From contig VXNK01000149.1 of NCBI GenBank assembly GCA_009840595.1, forward strand, positions 24,898-88,897: a stretch of DNA of 64,000 bases. Direction: 5' to 3'. The translations under genes and the position numbers were made by a program. This document shows, one piece after another, positions 34,986-44,490 of the stretch. Each line of letters opens with the position of its first letter. Position 1 is the first letter of the stretch. Below the pieces are notes generated by a model, which saw only the letters and a program-made list of their open reading frames with translations, was not told the origin of the DNA and ran no database searches. The stretch is from Rhodospirillaceae bacterium (GTDB lineage Bacteria > Pseudomonadota > Alphaproteobacteria > Bin65).

Positions 34986-35837
34986 ATGCCCCTTGTCGAC
35001 TGCGCCGGCCGAACCGTGAACTACGAGGCCGGCGGACCGGACGACGGAACCGCGCCGCTCATGCCTTTCCAGCCGCCCGGCGCGAGCGGCGCCCCGATCT
35101 GGCGGTCGATCGCAGCGGCGTTGCAGGACCGCTTCCGCACGGCCGCCGTCAACCCCTCGGCCTATGGCGAGACCGAGGCCTTTGCCGGCCCGGAACCGAT
35201 GACCCTGCGCGACGAGGCCGCCGCGCTCGCCGCGGTGATCCGGGCCGAACTGCCGAAGTGCCGCGGCAAGCGCGCCCATATCGTCGGCCATTCCTATGGC
35301 GGCACGATCGCGCTGGTGCTGGCGCTCGCATGGCCGGAACTCACCGGCCGGCTCACCCTGCTCGAGCCCGCGCCCTACGTCCTGCTGCGCGATGCCGGAG
35401 AGACCGCGCTGGCCGACGAGATCGGCGGCCAGAACGCGCAATTCATCGCCACTGTGCGCGCCGGCAGCCGCAATGCCGAGGCGATGGAACAGTATCTCGA
35501 CTATTTCAACAACCGGCCGGGTTTCTGGCAGGGCCTCGACGGGCGGTCGCAGCAGAAGATGCTGACGCTGGCCGAACGGCTCGCCGTCGGGCTGGACGCC
35601 GTCGAGCGGCTCGACATGCGCGTCGCCGATCTCGCAGCGATCGATGTGCCGGTCACGGTCGTCCGGGGTGGCGACACCGATCCCCTGCACGCCCGGCTCT
35701 CGGAACTGGTCGCGCAGGCGATCCCCGGCGCGACGCTGATCGACCTGCCCGGCGCCGGCCACATGATGACCCTGACCCACGGCGCGGAGATTGCCGGGAT
35801 GCTGCGGGAGACGGCCTGTTCGGACCAGCTGGGCTAA
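34986..35837 (+). CDS. Alpha/beta hydrolase
   Basis: A 283-residue hydrolase. The nucleophile elbow is GHSYGG near residue 102; the acid may be Asp in RGGDTDPLH near 226 and the His is in GAGHMM near 259. The usual HG oxyanion block is replaced by FQPPGASG. Substrate unknown. The stop overlaps the stop of livF on the other strand. Confidence 0.82.
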   Translation: MPLVDCAGRTVNYEAGGPDDGTAPLMPFQPPGASGAPIWRSIAAALQDRFRTAAVNPSAYGETEAFAGPEPMTLRDEAAALAAVIRAELPKCRGKRAHIVGHSYGGTIALVLALAWPELTGRLTLLEPAPYVLLRDAGETALADEIGGQNAQFIATVRAGSRNAEAMEQYLDYFNNRPGFWQGLDGRSQQKMLTLAERLAVGLDAVERLDMRVADLAAIDVPVTVVRGGDTDPLHARLSELVAQAIPGATLIDLPGAGHMMTLTHGAEIAGMLRETACSDQLG

Positions 35838-36541
35838 AGCCCCAGGTAGGCCTCGCGCACACGATCGTCCTGCAACAGGTCCTCGCCCGGACCGCTCAGC
35901 ACGATGCGGCCGTTTTCCAGCACATAGGCGCGGTTCGCCATCTTGAGCGAGACGGCGACATTCTGTTCGACCAGGATGATCGGCGTACCGTCGGCGTTCA
36001 GCCGTTCGACGATGCCGAAGACCTCCTGGACAATGGTCGGCGCCAGGCCGAGCGACGGCTCGTCGAACATGATCAACTCGGGCTGGCCGAGCAGGCAGCG
36101 GCCGATCGCCAGCATCTGCTGCTCGCCGCCGGAAAGCGTGCCGGCCTGCTGTTCGGCGCGCTCGAGCAGGATCGGGAACATGGCGAAGACCCGCTCCATG
36201 GTCTCCGCGCTCTTTCCCCGACCGCGTTCCAGATAGGCGCCGACCTCCAGATTCTCGCGCACCGTCAGCCCGGCGAAGATCTGGCGGCCCTCGGCGACCT
36301 GGCCGACGCCAAGGTTGCAGACCCGGTGGCTCGGCCAGCCGGTGATGTCGACACCCTTGTAGACGATCTGCCCGGAGCGCGGCTTCTCGATCCCGGCGAT
36401 GGTCCGGATCAGCGAACTCTTGCCGGCGCCGTTCGAGCCGACGACCGCGACGATGTCGCCGGCATCGACCTCCAGCGATACGTCGTCGAGCGCCTGGGCG
36501 TCGCCGTAAAACAGGTTCAGGCCGCTGATGCTGAGGATCAC
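35834..36541 (-). CDS. livF: Branched-chain-type ABC transporter ATPase (LivF)
   Basis: A 235-residue ATPase. Walker A GSNGAGKSS near residue 34, signature LSGGEQQML near 134, Walker B LIMFDEPSLGL near 155. The GTG start at 36541 overlaps the livG stop. Last gene of the minus-strand cassette livK-livH-livM-livG-livF. Confidence 0.92.
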   Translation of the reverse strand: MILSISGLNLFYGDAQALDDVSLEVDAGDIVAVVGSNGAGKSSLIRTIAGIEKPRSGQIVYKGVDITGWPSHRVCNLGVGQVAEGRQIFAGLTVRENLEVGAYLERGRGKSAETMERVFAMFPILLERAEQQAGTLSGGEQQMLAIGRCLLGQPELIMFDEPSLGLAPTIVQEVFGIVERLNADGTPIILVEQNVAVSLKMANRAYVLENGRIVLSGPGEDLLQDDRVREAYLGL

Positions 36542-37263
36542 AGGTCCTGGTCCCCGAGATAGCATTCCAGCACCGCCGGATCGCGCACGATCCGATCCGG
36601 CGTCCCCTCGCTGATCTTCTCGCCGTGATGCAGCACGGTGATATGCTCGGACAGCGCCATCACGGCGCGCATGACATGCTCGATCAAAAGGATGGTCAGC
36701 CCGGTATCGTCGCGCAGCCGGCGCAGGGTCGCGACCATGCGGTCGGTTTCCGACGGGCGCAGGCCGGCCATCACCTCGTCGAGCAGGAGCAGGCGCGGGC
36801 CGGTCGCGAGCGCCCGGGCGACTTCCAGGCGCTTGCGGTCGGGCAGGGTCAGGTTGGCGGCATGCTGGGCGGCCTTGGCATCGAGTTCGAGCAATTCGAG
36901 GAAGCCGCGGGCCGCTTCGCGCGCCGCGGCAACGCTGGCGGCAGTGTGCAGGGCCGCCACCGTCACGTTTTCCAGCACGGTCATCTGGGCGAACGGCTTA
37001 ACGATCTGGAACGTGCGGCCGATGCCGGCGTGGCAGATTTCGTCCGGCCGCCGGCCGGTGATGTCGGCGCCGCCGAGATGGACGGATCCGCTGTCCGGCC
37101 GGAAGACGCCGGCGATCACGTTGAACAGGGTCGTCTTGCCGGCACCGTTCGGCCCGATGAGGGCGGCGATTTCGCGCTCCGACACCTCGAAAGAGACGTT
37201 GTTCAACGCCAGCAGGCCGCGGAAGCTCTTGCTCACGCCGTCGACCCGGAGCAGCGCAGCCAT
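36538..37263 (-). CDS. livG: Branched-chain-type ABC transporter ATPase (LivG)
   Basis: A 241-residue ATPase with Walker A GPNGAGKTT near residue 36. The Walker B region reads LLLLDEVMAGLRPSE with the LivG-type AGLxPxE. The signature LSGGQ is degenerate here (LTLPDRKRLEVARAL), as often seen in LivG. It starts six bases after the livM stop. Confidence 0.9.
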   Translation of the reverse strand: MAALLRVDGVSKSFRGLLALNNVSFEVSEREIAALIGPNGAGKTTLFNVIAGVFRPDSGSVHLGGADITGRRPDEICHAGIGRTFQIVKPFAQMTVLENVTVAALHTAASVAAAREAARGFLELLELDAKAAQHAANLTLPDRKRLEVARALATGPRLLLLDEVMAGLRPSETDRMVATLRRLRDDTGLTILLIEHVMRAVMALSEHITVLHHGEKISEGTPDRIVRDPAVLECYLGDQDL

Positions 37264-37268
37264 GCCGC

Positions 37269-38315
37269 TCAGCCCTCCGCCTCGGGCCGCGTCAGGCGCA
37301 GCCGGGCGCACACCCAAGGCCACAGTCCCTTCGGCTTGAACAGCACGATCAGCACGACGATGAAGCCCCAGATCAGCAGCTTCAGCCCGTCCAGCTTGAT
37401 CTGCGGATCGATCACGCCCCAGTGCTTCAGCAGGTCGATCGCCTCGGTGACGATCTCGCCCAGCGGCGTCAGGATGAAGGTGCCGAAAATCGGCCCGAAC
37501 AGGGTGCCGACCCCGCCGACGATGGAGCCGAGCGTCGCCTCGATCGAGCGCTCGATGTTGAACACGATCTCCGGGAACAGGCTGTTCTGGTAGAAGGCGT
37601 AGAAGACGCCCGCCACGCCCGCCATGCCGGAGGAGATTGCGACCGCGTACATCTTGTAGCGCAGGATGTTGACGCCGAGCGCCTGGGCGGCCTCGGCATC
37701 GTCGCGGATCGCCTGCCAGTAGTAGCCAAGCCGGCTGCGCAGCAAGAAGCGGCACAGCACCAGAGCGCCCAGAGCGAGCGCCATGATCAGGTAGTAATAC
37801 ATCTCCGGCGCGCCGCGCAGGTTCGCCAGGTCGATGCCGTGCCGGTCCGCCGCCGAGACTTTCAGGAAGAAGCCTTCGGTGGCGCCGAGCCACGACACAT
37901 GGTCGATCACGATGCGCACGAATTCGGCAAAGGCGATGGTGAGCAGCGCGAAATAGACCCCGCCGATGGCGAAGCGGAAACCCAGATAGCCGATGAGCAG
38001 CCCCATCAGGACCGCCAGGCCGACCGCCGGCAGTACGCCGATTACCGGCGGCAGGCCGATGGCGGCGAACAGGTAGGCCGCGGTATAGGCGCCGATGCCG
38101 ACGAAGAGGGCGTGGCCGATCGACAGCAGCCCGGCGAAGCCGAGCATCAGGTTCCAGGACTGGCCGATCAGCGCCAGATAGAAGACGGTGATGGCGACCG
38201 TCATGATGTAGGAACTGCCCCACCAGGGCAGCAACAAGAGCAGCAGGAGGAACGCTCCGCCGAGCCAGAGCCCGGCCCGCGAAAGCGGACCGAAGAAGCG
38301 GCGGACCGGCGTCAC
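37269..38315 (-). CDS. livM: Branched-chain-type ABC transporter permease (LivM)
   Basis: A 348-residue permease with about eight to ten helices. Family landmarks are LSIGHALFVGIGAYTAA near residue 64 and GVNILRYKMYAVAISSGMAGVAG near 228, followed by SIVGGVGTLFGPIFG. GTG start at 38315 overlaps the livH stop (GTGA). Confidence 0.9.
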   Translation of the reverse strand: MTPVRRFFGPLSRAGLWLGGAFLLLLLLLPWWGSSYIMTVAITVFYLALIGQSWNLMLGFAGLLSIGHALFVGIGAYTAAYLFAAIGLPPVIGVLPAVGLAVLMGLLIGYLGFRFAIGGVYFALLTIAFAEFVRIVIDHVSWLGATEGFFLKVSAADRHGIDLANLRGAPEMYYYLIMALALGALVLCRFLLRSRLGYYWQAIRDDAEAAQALGVNILRYKMYAVAISSGMAGVAGVFYAFYQNSLFPEIVFNIERSIEATLGSIVGGVGTLFGPIFGTFILTPLGEIVTEAIDLLKHWGVIDPQIKLDGLKLLIWGFIVVLIVLFKPKGLWPWVCARLRLTRPEAEG

Positions 38316-39184
38316 CGGACGGCCTTGCCCAGCAGGCCCTGCGGCCGCAGCAGCAGGATCAGGATCAGCAGGCCGAAGCTGAAGGCGGTCTTCATCGACG
38401 GCTGGAACAGGACCGCCGCGAGGGCTTCCGACACGCCGATCAGGATGCCACCGACCAGCGCGCCGAACAGGCTGCCGAGTCCGCCGATGATGACGATGAC
38501 GAAGGCGAGCAGGGTGTAGCCCGGCGCCAGGTAGGGATGGACCTCGAACAGCAGCAGGATGATCGCGCCGGCCGCGCCGAGGCAGGCCGCGCCGATGCCG
38601 AAGGTGAGCGCATAGAGCCGGCTCACGTTGAGGCCGACGACCTGCGCCCCCATGCGGTTGTCGGCGCAGGCGCGGATCGCCTTGCCGGTCGCGGTGCATT
38701 TGAAAAAGGCGAGCAGCAGGGAGGCGACGATGACGGCCGCAATTGCGGCGAACATCTTCGGATAGTCGATGATCAGCTCACCGACCGCGAAGCTGTCCCA
38801 CGCATAGTCGACCTCCACGCCCTGGGCGTCGGGCCCGAAGACCAGCAGCAGCGCGCTCACGATCATGATCGCGATGGCGGCCAGCAGCAGGAACTGCATG
38901 TGCTCCGGCAGGTGCGAGACCCGGCTGACCACGAGGAGTTGCAGGACATAGCCGAAGCCGAACATGAGCGCCGCCGCCAGCGGCACCGACAGCAGCGGGT
39001 CCAGCCCCAGCCAGCGGAACATGAGCAGCGCAAAGAACATGCCCATGACCATGATCTCGCCATGGGCGAAGTTCACGATGCGGATGACGCCGAAGATGAC
39101 CGAAAGGCCGAGCGCGCTGAGGCCGTAGACCAGCCCGATCAGCAATCCGCCGACCGTGGCATTGGCCAGTGTCCAGAAATCCAA
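38312..39184 (-). CDS. livH: Branched-chain-type ABC transporter permease (LivH)
   Basis: A 290-residue permease. GLVYGLSALGLSVIFGVIRIVNFAHGEIMVMGMF (residues 17-50) is the classic LivH start, and IVIIGGLGSLFGALVGG near 234 is the EAA-like loop. Second gene of the cassette, 73 bases after the binding-protein gene. Confidence 0.92.
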   Translation of the reverse strand: MDFWTLANATVGGLLIGLVYGLSALGLSVIFGVIRIVNFAHGEIMVMGMFFALLMFRWLGLDPLLSVPLAAALMFGFGYVLQLLVVSRVSHLPEHMQFLLLAAIAIMIVSALLLVFGPDAQGVEVDYAWDSFAVGELIIDYPKMFAAIAAVIVASLLLAFFKCTATGKAIRACADNRMGAQVVGLNVSRLYALTFGIGAACLGAAGAIILLLFEVHPYLAPGYTLLAFVIVIIGGLGSLFGALVGGILIGVSEALAAVLFQPSMKTAFSFGLLILILLLRPQGLLGKAVR

Positions 39185-39257
39185 TCCGGCGTCCTCCGAT
39201 CAAGCCGGCTCGCCGGCCCCGACGGCGCATCGGAGCCGGCGGGCAGTCCGGATCGTA

Positions 39258-40487
39258 CTAGCGCTTGCGCCAGGGCCGCATTGGCCAGATCGGTTTGCCG
39301 GTGGCCGCCTCCTGCGGCAGCAGGACGACAAGATCGCCGTCGCGGTTCTGCACCGCACCGCAGGGCACATAGGGCACCTGCCCCTTTTCGTTGAACTTGA
39401 TGGCGTGGCCGAGGCCGACATTGTTGGTCAGGTTCGTCTTGCGCAGGGCCGCCTGCAAGTCGGTGTTCTTCGTCGAGCCCGCCCGCTTGAATGCGTCCGC
39501 CGCGATCAGGCAGGCATCGAAGGTAAAGGTCTGGTTGGTGGTCAGCAGAAGATCCGGATGCGCTTTTTTGAATGCAGCCTTCAGTTTCTGCGTCATCGGC
39601 TTGTTTTCGTCGTACCAGGGGATCAGGTTGACGACGTCGTTGCCGTATTTGCCCGTTGCCTTCAGATAGGCGTTTTCGTACCAGCCCGGGCCGGTCGAAA
39701 GGATGCCCATCAGGTCGACGCGCTGGCGCACCAATTCCTTGGTGATCGCGATCGCATCGTTGAGCCGGCTGACCGCCCACAAGGCGTCCGGCTTGGCACC
39801 CTTGACCTTGCGCACCTCGGCCGAGAAATCGCGACCGTAGGGATCGTAGGGAATCTTCTCGACGATTTTGTACGGCATCTTGAAACGCGGCGCCAAGGCG
39901 AACAGGGCGCCGGCAAGGCTGGTGCCGAAGGTGTCGTTGACGTGCAGCAGGGCCACGGTCTTCGGCGTCGCTCCGGTCGCCCCGAACAGCTTCTTTTGGT
40001 TCTTGAAGGCATCGCCGACGATCATCGGGCCGGTCGGGAAATTGCGGAACACCCATTTGTAGCCGAGTTCCGTCAATTTCGGGACGGCCGCTATGTTGAC
40101 GATCAGCGGGATGTTCTTCTGTTCGCACACCTGGGCGGCTGCCATCGTCTGGCCCGAATCGAAACAGCCGATGATCGCCTGGGCGCCGGCGTCGATTAGC
40201 CTCTCGCACTGGGCCCGGGCGACATCGACCTTGGTCTCGGTATCGCCGAGCATGAACTCGAGTTCGGGATAGCCTTCGGACTTCAGAATCGGCAGGGCAA
40301 CATCCGCGCCATACTGACACTCGATACCGATCTGGGCCTGGCCCCCGGATCGCGGCAGGAGGACACCGACTTTCAGAGCGGTTGCCGCTAGGCCGTGACG
40401 AAGCGGCACGGCAGAGGCGACAGCGCCTGCGCCCGCGCCGGCCAGAACGGTGCGGCGGCTTACCGCCGGAGTTTTCGGAGTCTTCAT
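39258..40487 (-). CDS. Branched-chain-type ABC transporter substrate-binding protein (LivK-like)
   Basis: A 409-residue periplasmic protein with a twin-arginine-like signal (SRRTVLAGAGAGAVASA, residues 10-26). The mature part has LKVGVLLPRSGGQAQIG, typical of peripla_BP_6 proteins in the NMT1/amide-type or urea-type group, and VNIAAVPKLTELGYKWVFR. ATG at 40487 with GGGAGGAAG just upstream. Ligand unknown; the second cassette's hut genes do not prove it is urocanate. Confidence 0.88.
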   Translation of the reverse strand: MKTPKTPAVSRRTVLAGAGAGAVASAVPLRHGLAATALKVGVLLPRSGGQAQIGIECQYGADVALPILKSEGYPELEFMLGDTETKVDVARAQCERLIDAGAQAIIGCFDSGQTMAAAQVCEQKNIPLIVNIAAVPKLTELGYKWVFRNFPTGPMIVGDAFKNQKKLFGATGATPKTVALLHVNDTFGTSLAGALFALAPRFKMPYKIVEKIPYDPYGRDFSAEVRKVKGAKPDALWAVSRLNDAIAITKELVRQRVDLMGILSTGPGWYENAYLKATGKYGNDVVNLIPWYDENKPMTQKLKAAFKKAHPDLLLTTNQTFTFDACLIAADAFKRAGSTKNTDLQAALRKTNLTNNVGLGHAIKFNEKGQVPYVPCGAVQNRDGDLVVLLPQEAATGKPIWPMRPWRKR

Positions 40488-40539
40488 CGCTTCCTCCCTT
40501 ATCCGGGACAATACCCGCAAAGCCGAGTGTATCCGGTCG

Positions 40540-40600
40540 ATTCGGAGAGGTCTATAGACTGTCGGGTCCGAGAGGTCTTGACTTGTATATATAACCTGCT
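40540..40600. promoter_or_regulatory. Candidate HutC-type operators in the divergent promoter region
   Basis: Between the divergent binding-protein genes lie GTCTATAGAC (40550-40559), a perfect 10-bp palindrome, and TTGTATATATAAC (40583-40595), which resembles TGTATATACA-type sites bound by HutC/GntR repressors. hutC is the seventh gene of the rightward operon. Both cassettes could be controlled from here. Confidence 0.45.
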
Positions 40601-40694
40601 TTCCACTGCCGGAACGCCGCGGCGACGGGCCGGCGGCGCGACGAGGTGAACATCGAGCGCCGGATCGCCCGCGCTCAGCGAAGGGAGGAGTATC

Positions 40695-41840
40695 ATGACG
40701 TCCTGGAAGCTCAGCATCGCCGCCGCTGCGGCGGTCGCCCTGGCGGCGTCCGCAGCATCGGCGGAGACCATCAAGATCGGCTTCAACACGCCTCAGACGG
40801 GCTTCGCGGCGGCCGACGGCAAATCGGTCCTGACCGGCGCGCAGATCGCCATAGATACGGTGAACGCCGCCGGCGGCGTCAACGGCAAGAAGCTCGAACT
40901 GATCGTTTACGACGACCAGGCCAAGCCGAAATTCGCCGTGCCGATCGCAACCAAGCTGATCCAGCAGGACAAGGTCGCGATGGGCATTTCGGGCAGCTAT
41001 TCGGCACCGACCCGGGCCTCCGCCGGCGTCTACCAGAACGCCAAGGTGCCCTACATCTCGGCCTACGCCGTGCATCCGGACATCACCCGGGCCGGCAACT
41101 ATGTCTTCCGCACCGGCATCCTGGGCAGCGTGCTCGGCAAGGCGGCGGCCAAGCTGGTCGGCGACAAGCTGGGCAAGAAGCGCGTCGTCATCACCATCAT
41201 GAAAAACGACTACGGCAAGGCGCTCGCCGCCGGCTTCAAGTCCGTGATGGCCAACTACGGCATCCAGGTCGTCAACGAATATCAGTATTCCCTGCGCGAC
41301 CGGCAGTTCGGCCCGATCGTGTCGTCGATCAAGGGTGACAACCCCGACGCCATTTTCGACACCGGCTACTGGTTCGTCGCCGCACCCTTCGTCAGCCAGC
41401 TGCGCGCCGGCGGCGTCAAGGCGGTGGTCGTCGCCCAGGAAGGCTATGACGGCGTCAAGTTTATCGAGATCGCCAAGAAGGCGGCCGAGGGCGTCATCAT
41501 CGTCACGGCGCTGGACCGGGACAGCAAGGACCCGGCGGTCGTCAAGTTCATGACCGAGTTCAAGAAGCGCACCGGCTACGGCGCGGACATGGTCGGCGCT
41601 TCCGGCCACGCCGCCGTGATGGTCGCCGCCGCGGCGCTGAAGAAGGCGGGTTCGACCGACCGGGCCGCGATCCGCGACGCGCTTGCCTCGATCAAGGTCG
41701 ACGCGATCACCGGAACGCTCTCCTTCAACAAGCTGGGCGAGGTCCAGAAGTCGCTCAAGGTCCAGGAGGTCCGGGGCGGCGGCTGGCACTATCATTCGGA
41801 AATCACCGACGCCAAGCTGCTGACGCCGCCGGACAAGTAA
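40695..41840 (+). CDS. Branched-chain-type ABC transporter substrate-binding protein (second cassette)
   Basis: A 381-residue periplasmic binding protein with a Sec signal cleaved near ASA (residue 23). IKIGFNTPQTGFAAADGKSVLTGAQIAIDTVN is the family start and DDQAKPKFAVPIATKLIQQDK follows. AAGGGAGGAG precedes the ATG at 40695. It opens an operon with permeases, ATPases, hutC and hutU, so histidine, urocanate or a related compound is the likely ligand (inference). Confidence 0.9.
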   Translation: MTSWKLSIAAAAAVALAASAASAETIKIGFNTPQTGFAAADGKSVLTGAQIAIDTVNAAGGVNGKKLELIVYDDQAKPKFAVPIATKLIQQDKVAMGISGSYSAPTRASAGVYQNAKVPYISAYAVHPDITRAGNYVFRTGILGSVLGKAAAKLVGDKLGKKRVVITIMKNDYGKALAAGFKSVMANYGIQVVNEYQYSLRDRQFGPIVSSIKGDNPDAIFDTGYWFVAAPFVSQLRAGGVKAVVVAQEGYDGVKFIEIAKKAAEGVIIVTALDRDSKDPAVVKFMTEFKKRTGYGADMVGASGHAAVMVAAAALKKAGSTDRAAIRDALASIKVDAITGTLSFNKLGEVQKSLKVQEVRGGGWHYHSEITDAKLLTPPDK

Positions 41841-41854
41841 GACCGGCATCGGCC

Positions 41855-41903
41855 GCAGAGCGGGCGGCGCCGCAAAGGGCGTCGGCGCCGCCCGATTCTC
41901 TGC
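41855..41903 (+). terminator. Strong intra-operon hairpin
   Basis: GCAGAG plus GGGCGGCGCCG on one side pairs with CGGCGCCGCCC plus CTCTGC on the other, with a short loop. No T tract follows. Such stems after binding-protein genes stabilise the upstream mRNA and lower downstream expression. Confidence 0.55.
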
Positions 41904-41962
41904 AGCCCGTAATCGCCTGATCCGACAGGACGCGATCTGAATCGCGAACGGGGCCTTCTGCG

Positions 41963-42823
41963 TTGAACTATTCCGATCTTCTGGTCCAGGGGCTGGTTGA
42001 GGGCTGCATTTATGCCCTGATCGCCGTCGGCCTGACGCTGGTCTACGGCCTGCTCCGGATCCTGCATATTGCCCATGCCGGGATTTTCACGCTGGGCGCT
42101 TATGTTGGCCTGCTGCTAACCAACGAGACCGGCAGCTTCGCCGCCGCCTTCGTCATCACCGTCGTGGCGGTCGGCTTCTTCGGCATGGCCTTCTACCGGC
42201 TGTTCTACGAGCCGATCCTCGACAAGCCGCCCCATGTCGCGCTGATCGCCTCGATCGGCCTGTTCGTGGCGATGGAGGAGATCTACCGGATCGTCTTCGG
42301 CGCGACGAGCATCTCCTTCCTGGCGCCGCCGCTGAAGGACACGGTCGAGGTCGCCGGCGTCCGGCTCGAGGAAGGCCGCATCGCGGTCGTCGTGCTGGCC
42401 GTCGTCCTGATCGGCGGACTTGCCGTGCTGGCCGGACGGACACGCATCGGCATCGCCTGGCGCGCCACGGTGTCGGACGCCGCAATGGCCGAGTCCTTCG
42501 GCATCGATCTCGCCCGGGTGCGCTACATCAACTTCTTCGTGGCCTCGGCTCTGGCCGCCGCCGCTGGCGTCATGGTCGCGCTGCTGCTCAACCAGGTGAT
42601 CCCGACCATGGGCGGCGTGCCGGCCTACAAGGCGCTCGCCATCATCGTTCTGGGCGGGCTGGGCAACGTGAAGGGGACCCTGATCGCCGCGCTGGCCCTG
42701 GGCGTCATCGAATCCTTCGGCACGATCTATCTCGACCGGGTGCTCGACCGTGACGCCATCGCCTTCGCCTTCCTCATCGCCGTCCTGATGATCCGGCCCC
42801 AGGGCCTGTTCGCCCGGCGATAG
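41963..42823 (+). CDS. Branched-chain-type ABC transporter permease (LivH-like, second cassette)
   Basis: A 286-residue permease with about eight helices. GCIYALIAVGLTLVYGLLRILHIAHAGIFTLGAYVG is the family opening, and IIVLGGLGNVKGTLIAALALG near residue 229 is the cytoplasmic coupling loop. TTG start at 41963 is the best in-frame choice. It follows the hairpin by 60 bases. Confidence 0.88.
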   Translation: MNYSDLLVQGLVEGCIYALIAVGLTLVYGLLRILHIAHAGIFTLGAYVGLLLTNETGSFAAAFVITVVAVGFFGMAFYRLFYEPILDKPPHVALIASIGLFVAMEEIYRIVFGATSISFLAPPLKDTVEVAGVRLEEGRIAVVVLAVVLIGGLAVLAGRTRIGIAWRATVSDAAMAESFGIDLARVRYINFFVASALAAAAGVMVALLLNQVIPTMGGVPAYKALAIIVLGGLGNVKGTLIAALALGVIESFGTIYLDRVLDRDAIAFAFLIAVLMIRPQGLFARR

Positions 42824-42842
42824 GGACCGAGGGGGCGCCGGC

Positions 42843-43697
42843 ATGTACGAAATCTCGCTCCTGACCGTGATGAGCTTCAGCGTGATCTTCGCGCTGAGCC
42901 TGAACCTCATCACCGGCTTCTGCGGCCAGATCAGCCTGGGCCACGCTGCCTTCTACGGCATCGGCGCCTATTCGGCCGCCCTGTTCACGACCGATGGCGG
43001 TTCCTTTTGGCTGGCGCTGCCGCTTGCCATGGCCGTCGCCGGATTTTTCGGCTTCATCGTCGGCTTCGCCTCGCTCAGGGTGCGCCACGATTTCCTGGCG
43101 ATCACCACCATGGGCGTGGGCTTCCTGTTCACGGGATTCGTGCGCCAGCAGGATTTCCTGGGCGGCGAAGAGGGCATCGCCGGTATCCCGGACCCCGGCA
43201 TCGGCCAGATCCCGTACATGCTGCTGTGCGCCGCCCTGGCCACGGCGGTCATCGCCTTCAGCCTCTACCTCAAGCGGTCGTGGATGGGCCATGCGTTCGA
43301 CGCCATCGCGACCGACGAGGACACGGCCCGGACCCTCGGCATCGACGTGGCACGCTACAAGCTGACGGCGTTCGTGTTCGGTACGGCGCTGGCCGGGCTC
43401 GCCGGCGCCCTGTTCGCCCACTATGTCAAGTTCGTCGAGGTCGAGAGCTTCGATTTCATCGAATCGATTTCCGTTCTCGCCATGGTCATCGTCGGCGGCA
43501 TCGGATCGGTCTGGGGCGTCGTGGTGGCAGCCGCCTTCCTGAGCGTGTTGCCGCTGCTGCTCCAGGTCTTCGCCGATTTCAAGCTGCTGATCTACGGCGT
43601 TCTGCTCTTCACCGTCATGTATTTCGCGCCCGGCGGCATCGACAGCCTGATGCGCATGCTGTGGCGGCGGATTTCGGGCCGGCGGACGGCGGGGTAG
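42843..43697 (+). CDS. Branched-chain-type ABC transporter permease (LivM-like, second cassette)
   Basis: A 284-residue permease. FALSLNLITGFCGQISLGHAAFYGIGAYSAA (residues 19-49) and GIDVARYKLTAFVFGTALAGLAGALFAHYV near 166 are LivM landmarks, with IVGGIGSVWG near 217. It starts 19 bases after the LivH-like gene. Confidence 0.9.
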   Translation: MYEISLLTVMSFSVIFALSLNLITGFCGQISLGHAAFYGIGAYSAALFTTDGGSFWLALPLAMAVAGFFGFIVGFASLRVRHDFLAITTMGVGFLFTGFVRQQDFLGGEEGIAGIPDPGIGQIPYMLLCAALATAVIAFSLYLKRSWMGHAFDAIATDEDTARTLGIDVARYKLTAFVFGTALAGLAGALFAHYVKFVEVESFDFIESISVLAMVIVGGIGSVWGVVVAAAFLSVLPLLLQVFADFKLLIYGVLLFTVMYFAPGGIDSLMRMLWRRISGRRTAG

Positions 43698-43707
43698 GAC
43701 GGCGGCG

Positions 43708-44490
43708 ATGGATGCGTTGCTCTCCATTACCGGCGTCTCGGTGCGCTTCGGCGGCGTGAATGCGCTCGCCGATGTCGGTTTCGACGTGCCCCAGGGCGCC
43801 CTGCTCGGGCTGATCGGCCCGAACGGCGCCGGCAAGACGACGATGATGCGCGCGGTCACCGGCATGGTCCGGCCGCAGGCCGGCAGTATCGTGCTCGACG
43901 GCGTCGAGATTTCGCGGCTGCCGACCCATCGCCGGGTGCGCCTCGGCCTCGGCCTGTCCCAGCAGATCGTCCGGCCTTTCGCGGGCATGACCGCAGCGGA
44001 GAATGTCGCGCTCGCCGCCGGTTACGCGAAGACGGCGGATCCGCTCAGGGCGCTCGCCACCGCCTCGCGGGACGCCGAGCGGGAACGGGCGCGCACCCTG
44101 CTCGACCTGGTCGGGATCGCCGATGCCGCCGACGCGCTGCCGGCCGAACTGCCGCTCGGCTATCTCAAGCGGGTGGAGGTGGCGCGGGCGCTCGCGCTCG
44201 ATCCCAAGGTCCTGCTGCTGGACGAACCGCTGGCCGGCCTTAACACCGGCGAGGCCGCGCGGCTTGCCGACACGGTCGTGGACCTGAACCGCCAGGGCAC
44301 CACCGTCGTCCTCATCGAACACAATCTGAGCGAGGTCATGCGGGTCTGCCGGCATCTCGTGGTGCTGGACAACGGCCGGAAGATCGGCGACGGCGATCCG
44401 GCGGAGGTCATGGCCGATCCTGCGGTGCGCGACGCCTATCTCGGCGCGCCGAAGGAAGGTTCGGGGGAAGCCCGGCATGCTGCAGCTTGA
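43708..44490 (+). CDS. Branched-chain-type ABC transporter ATPase (LivG-like, second cassette)
   Basis: A 260-residue ATPase. Walker A GPNGAGKTT near residue 37 and Walker B VLLLDEPLAGLNTGE near 171. The signature region reads ELPLGYLKRVEVARAL, as in other LivG proteins. It overlaps the next gene by 14 bases. Confidence 0.9.
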   Translation: MDALLSITGVSVRFGGVNALADVGFDVPQGALLGLIGPNGAGKTTMMRAVTGMVRPQAGSIVLDGVEISRLPTHRRVRLGLGLSQQIVRPFAGMTAAENVALAAGYAKTADPLRALATASRDAERERARTLLDLVGIADAADALPAELPLGYLKRVEVARALALDPKVLLLDEPLAGLNTGEAARLADTVVDLNRQGTTVVLIEHNLSEVMRVCRHLVVLDNGRKIGDGDPAEVMADPAVRDAYLGAPKEGSGEARHAAA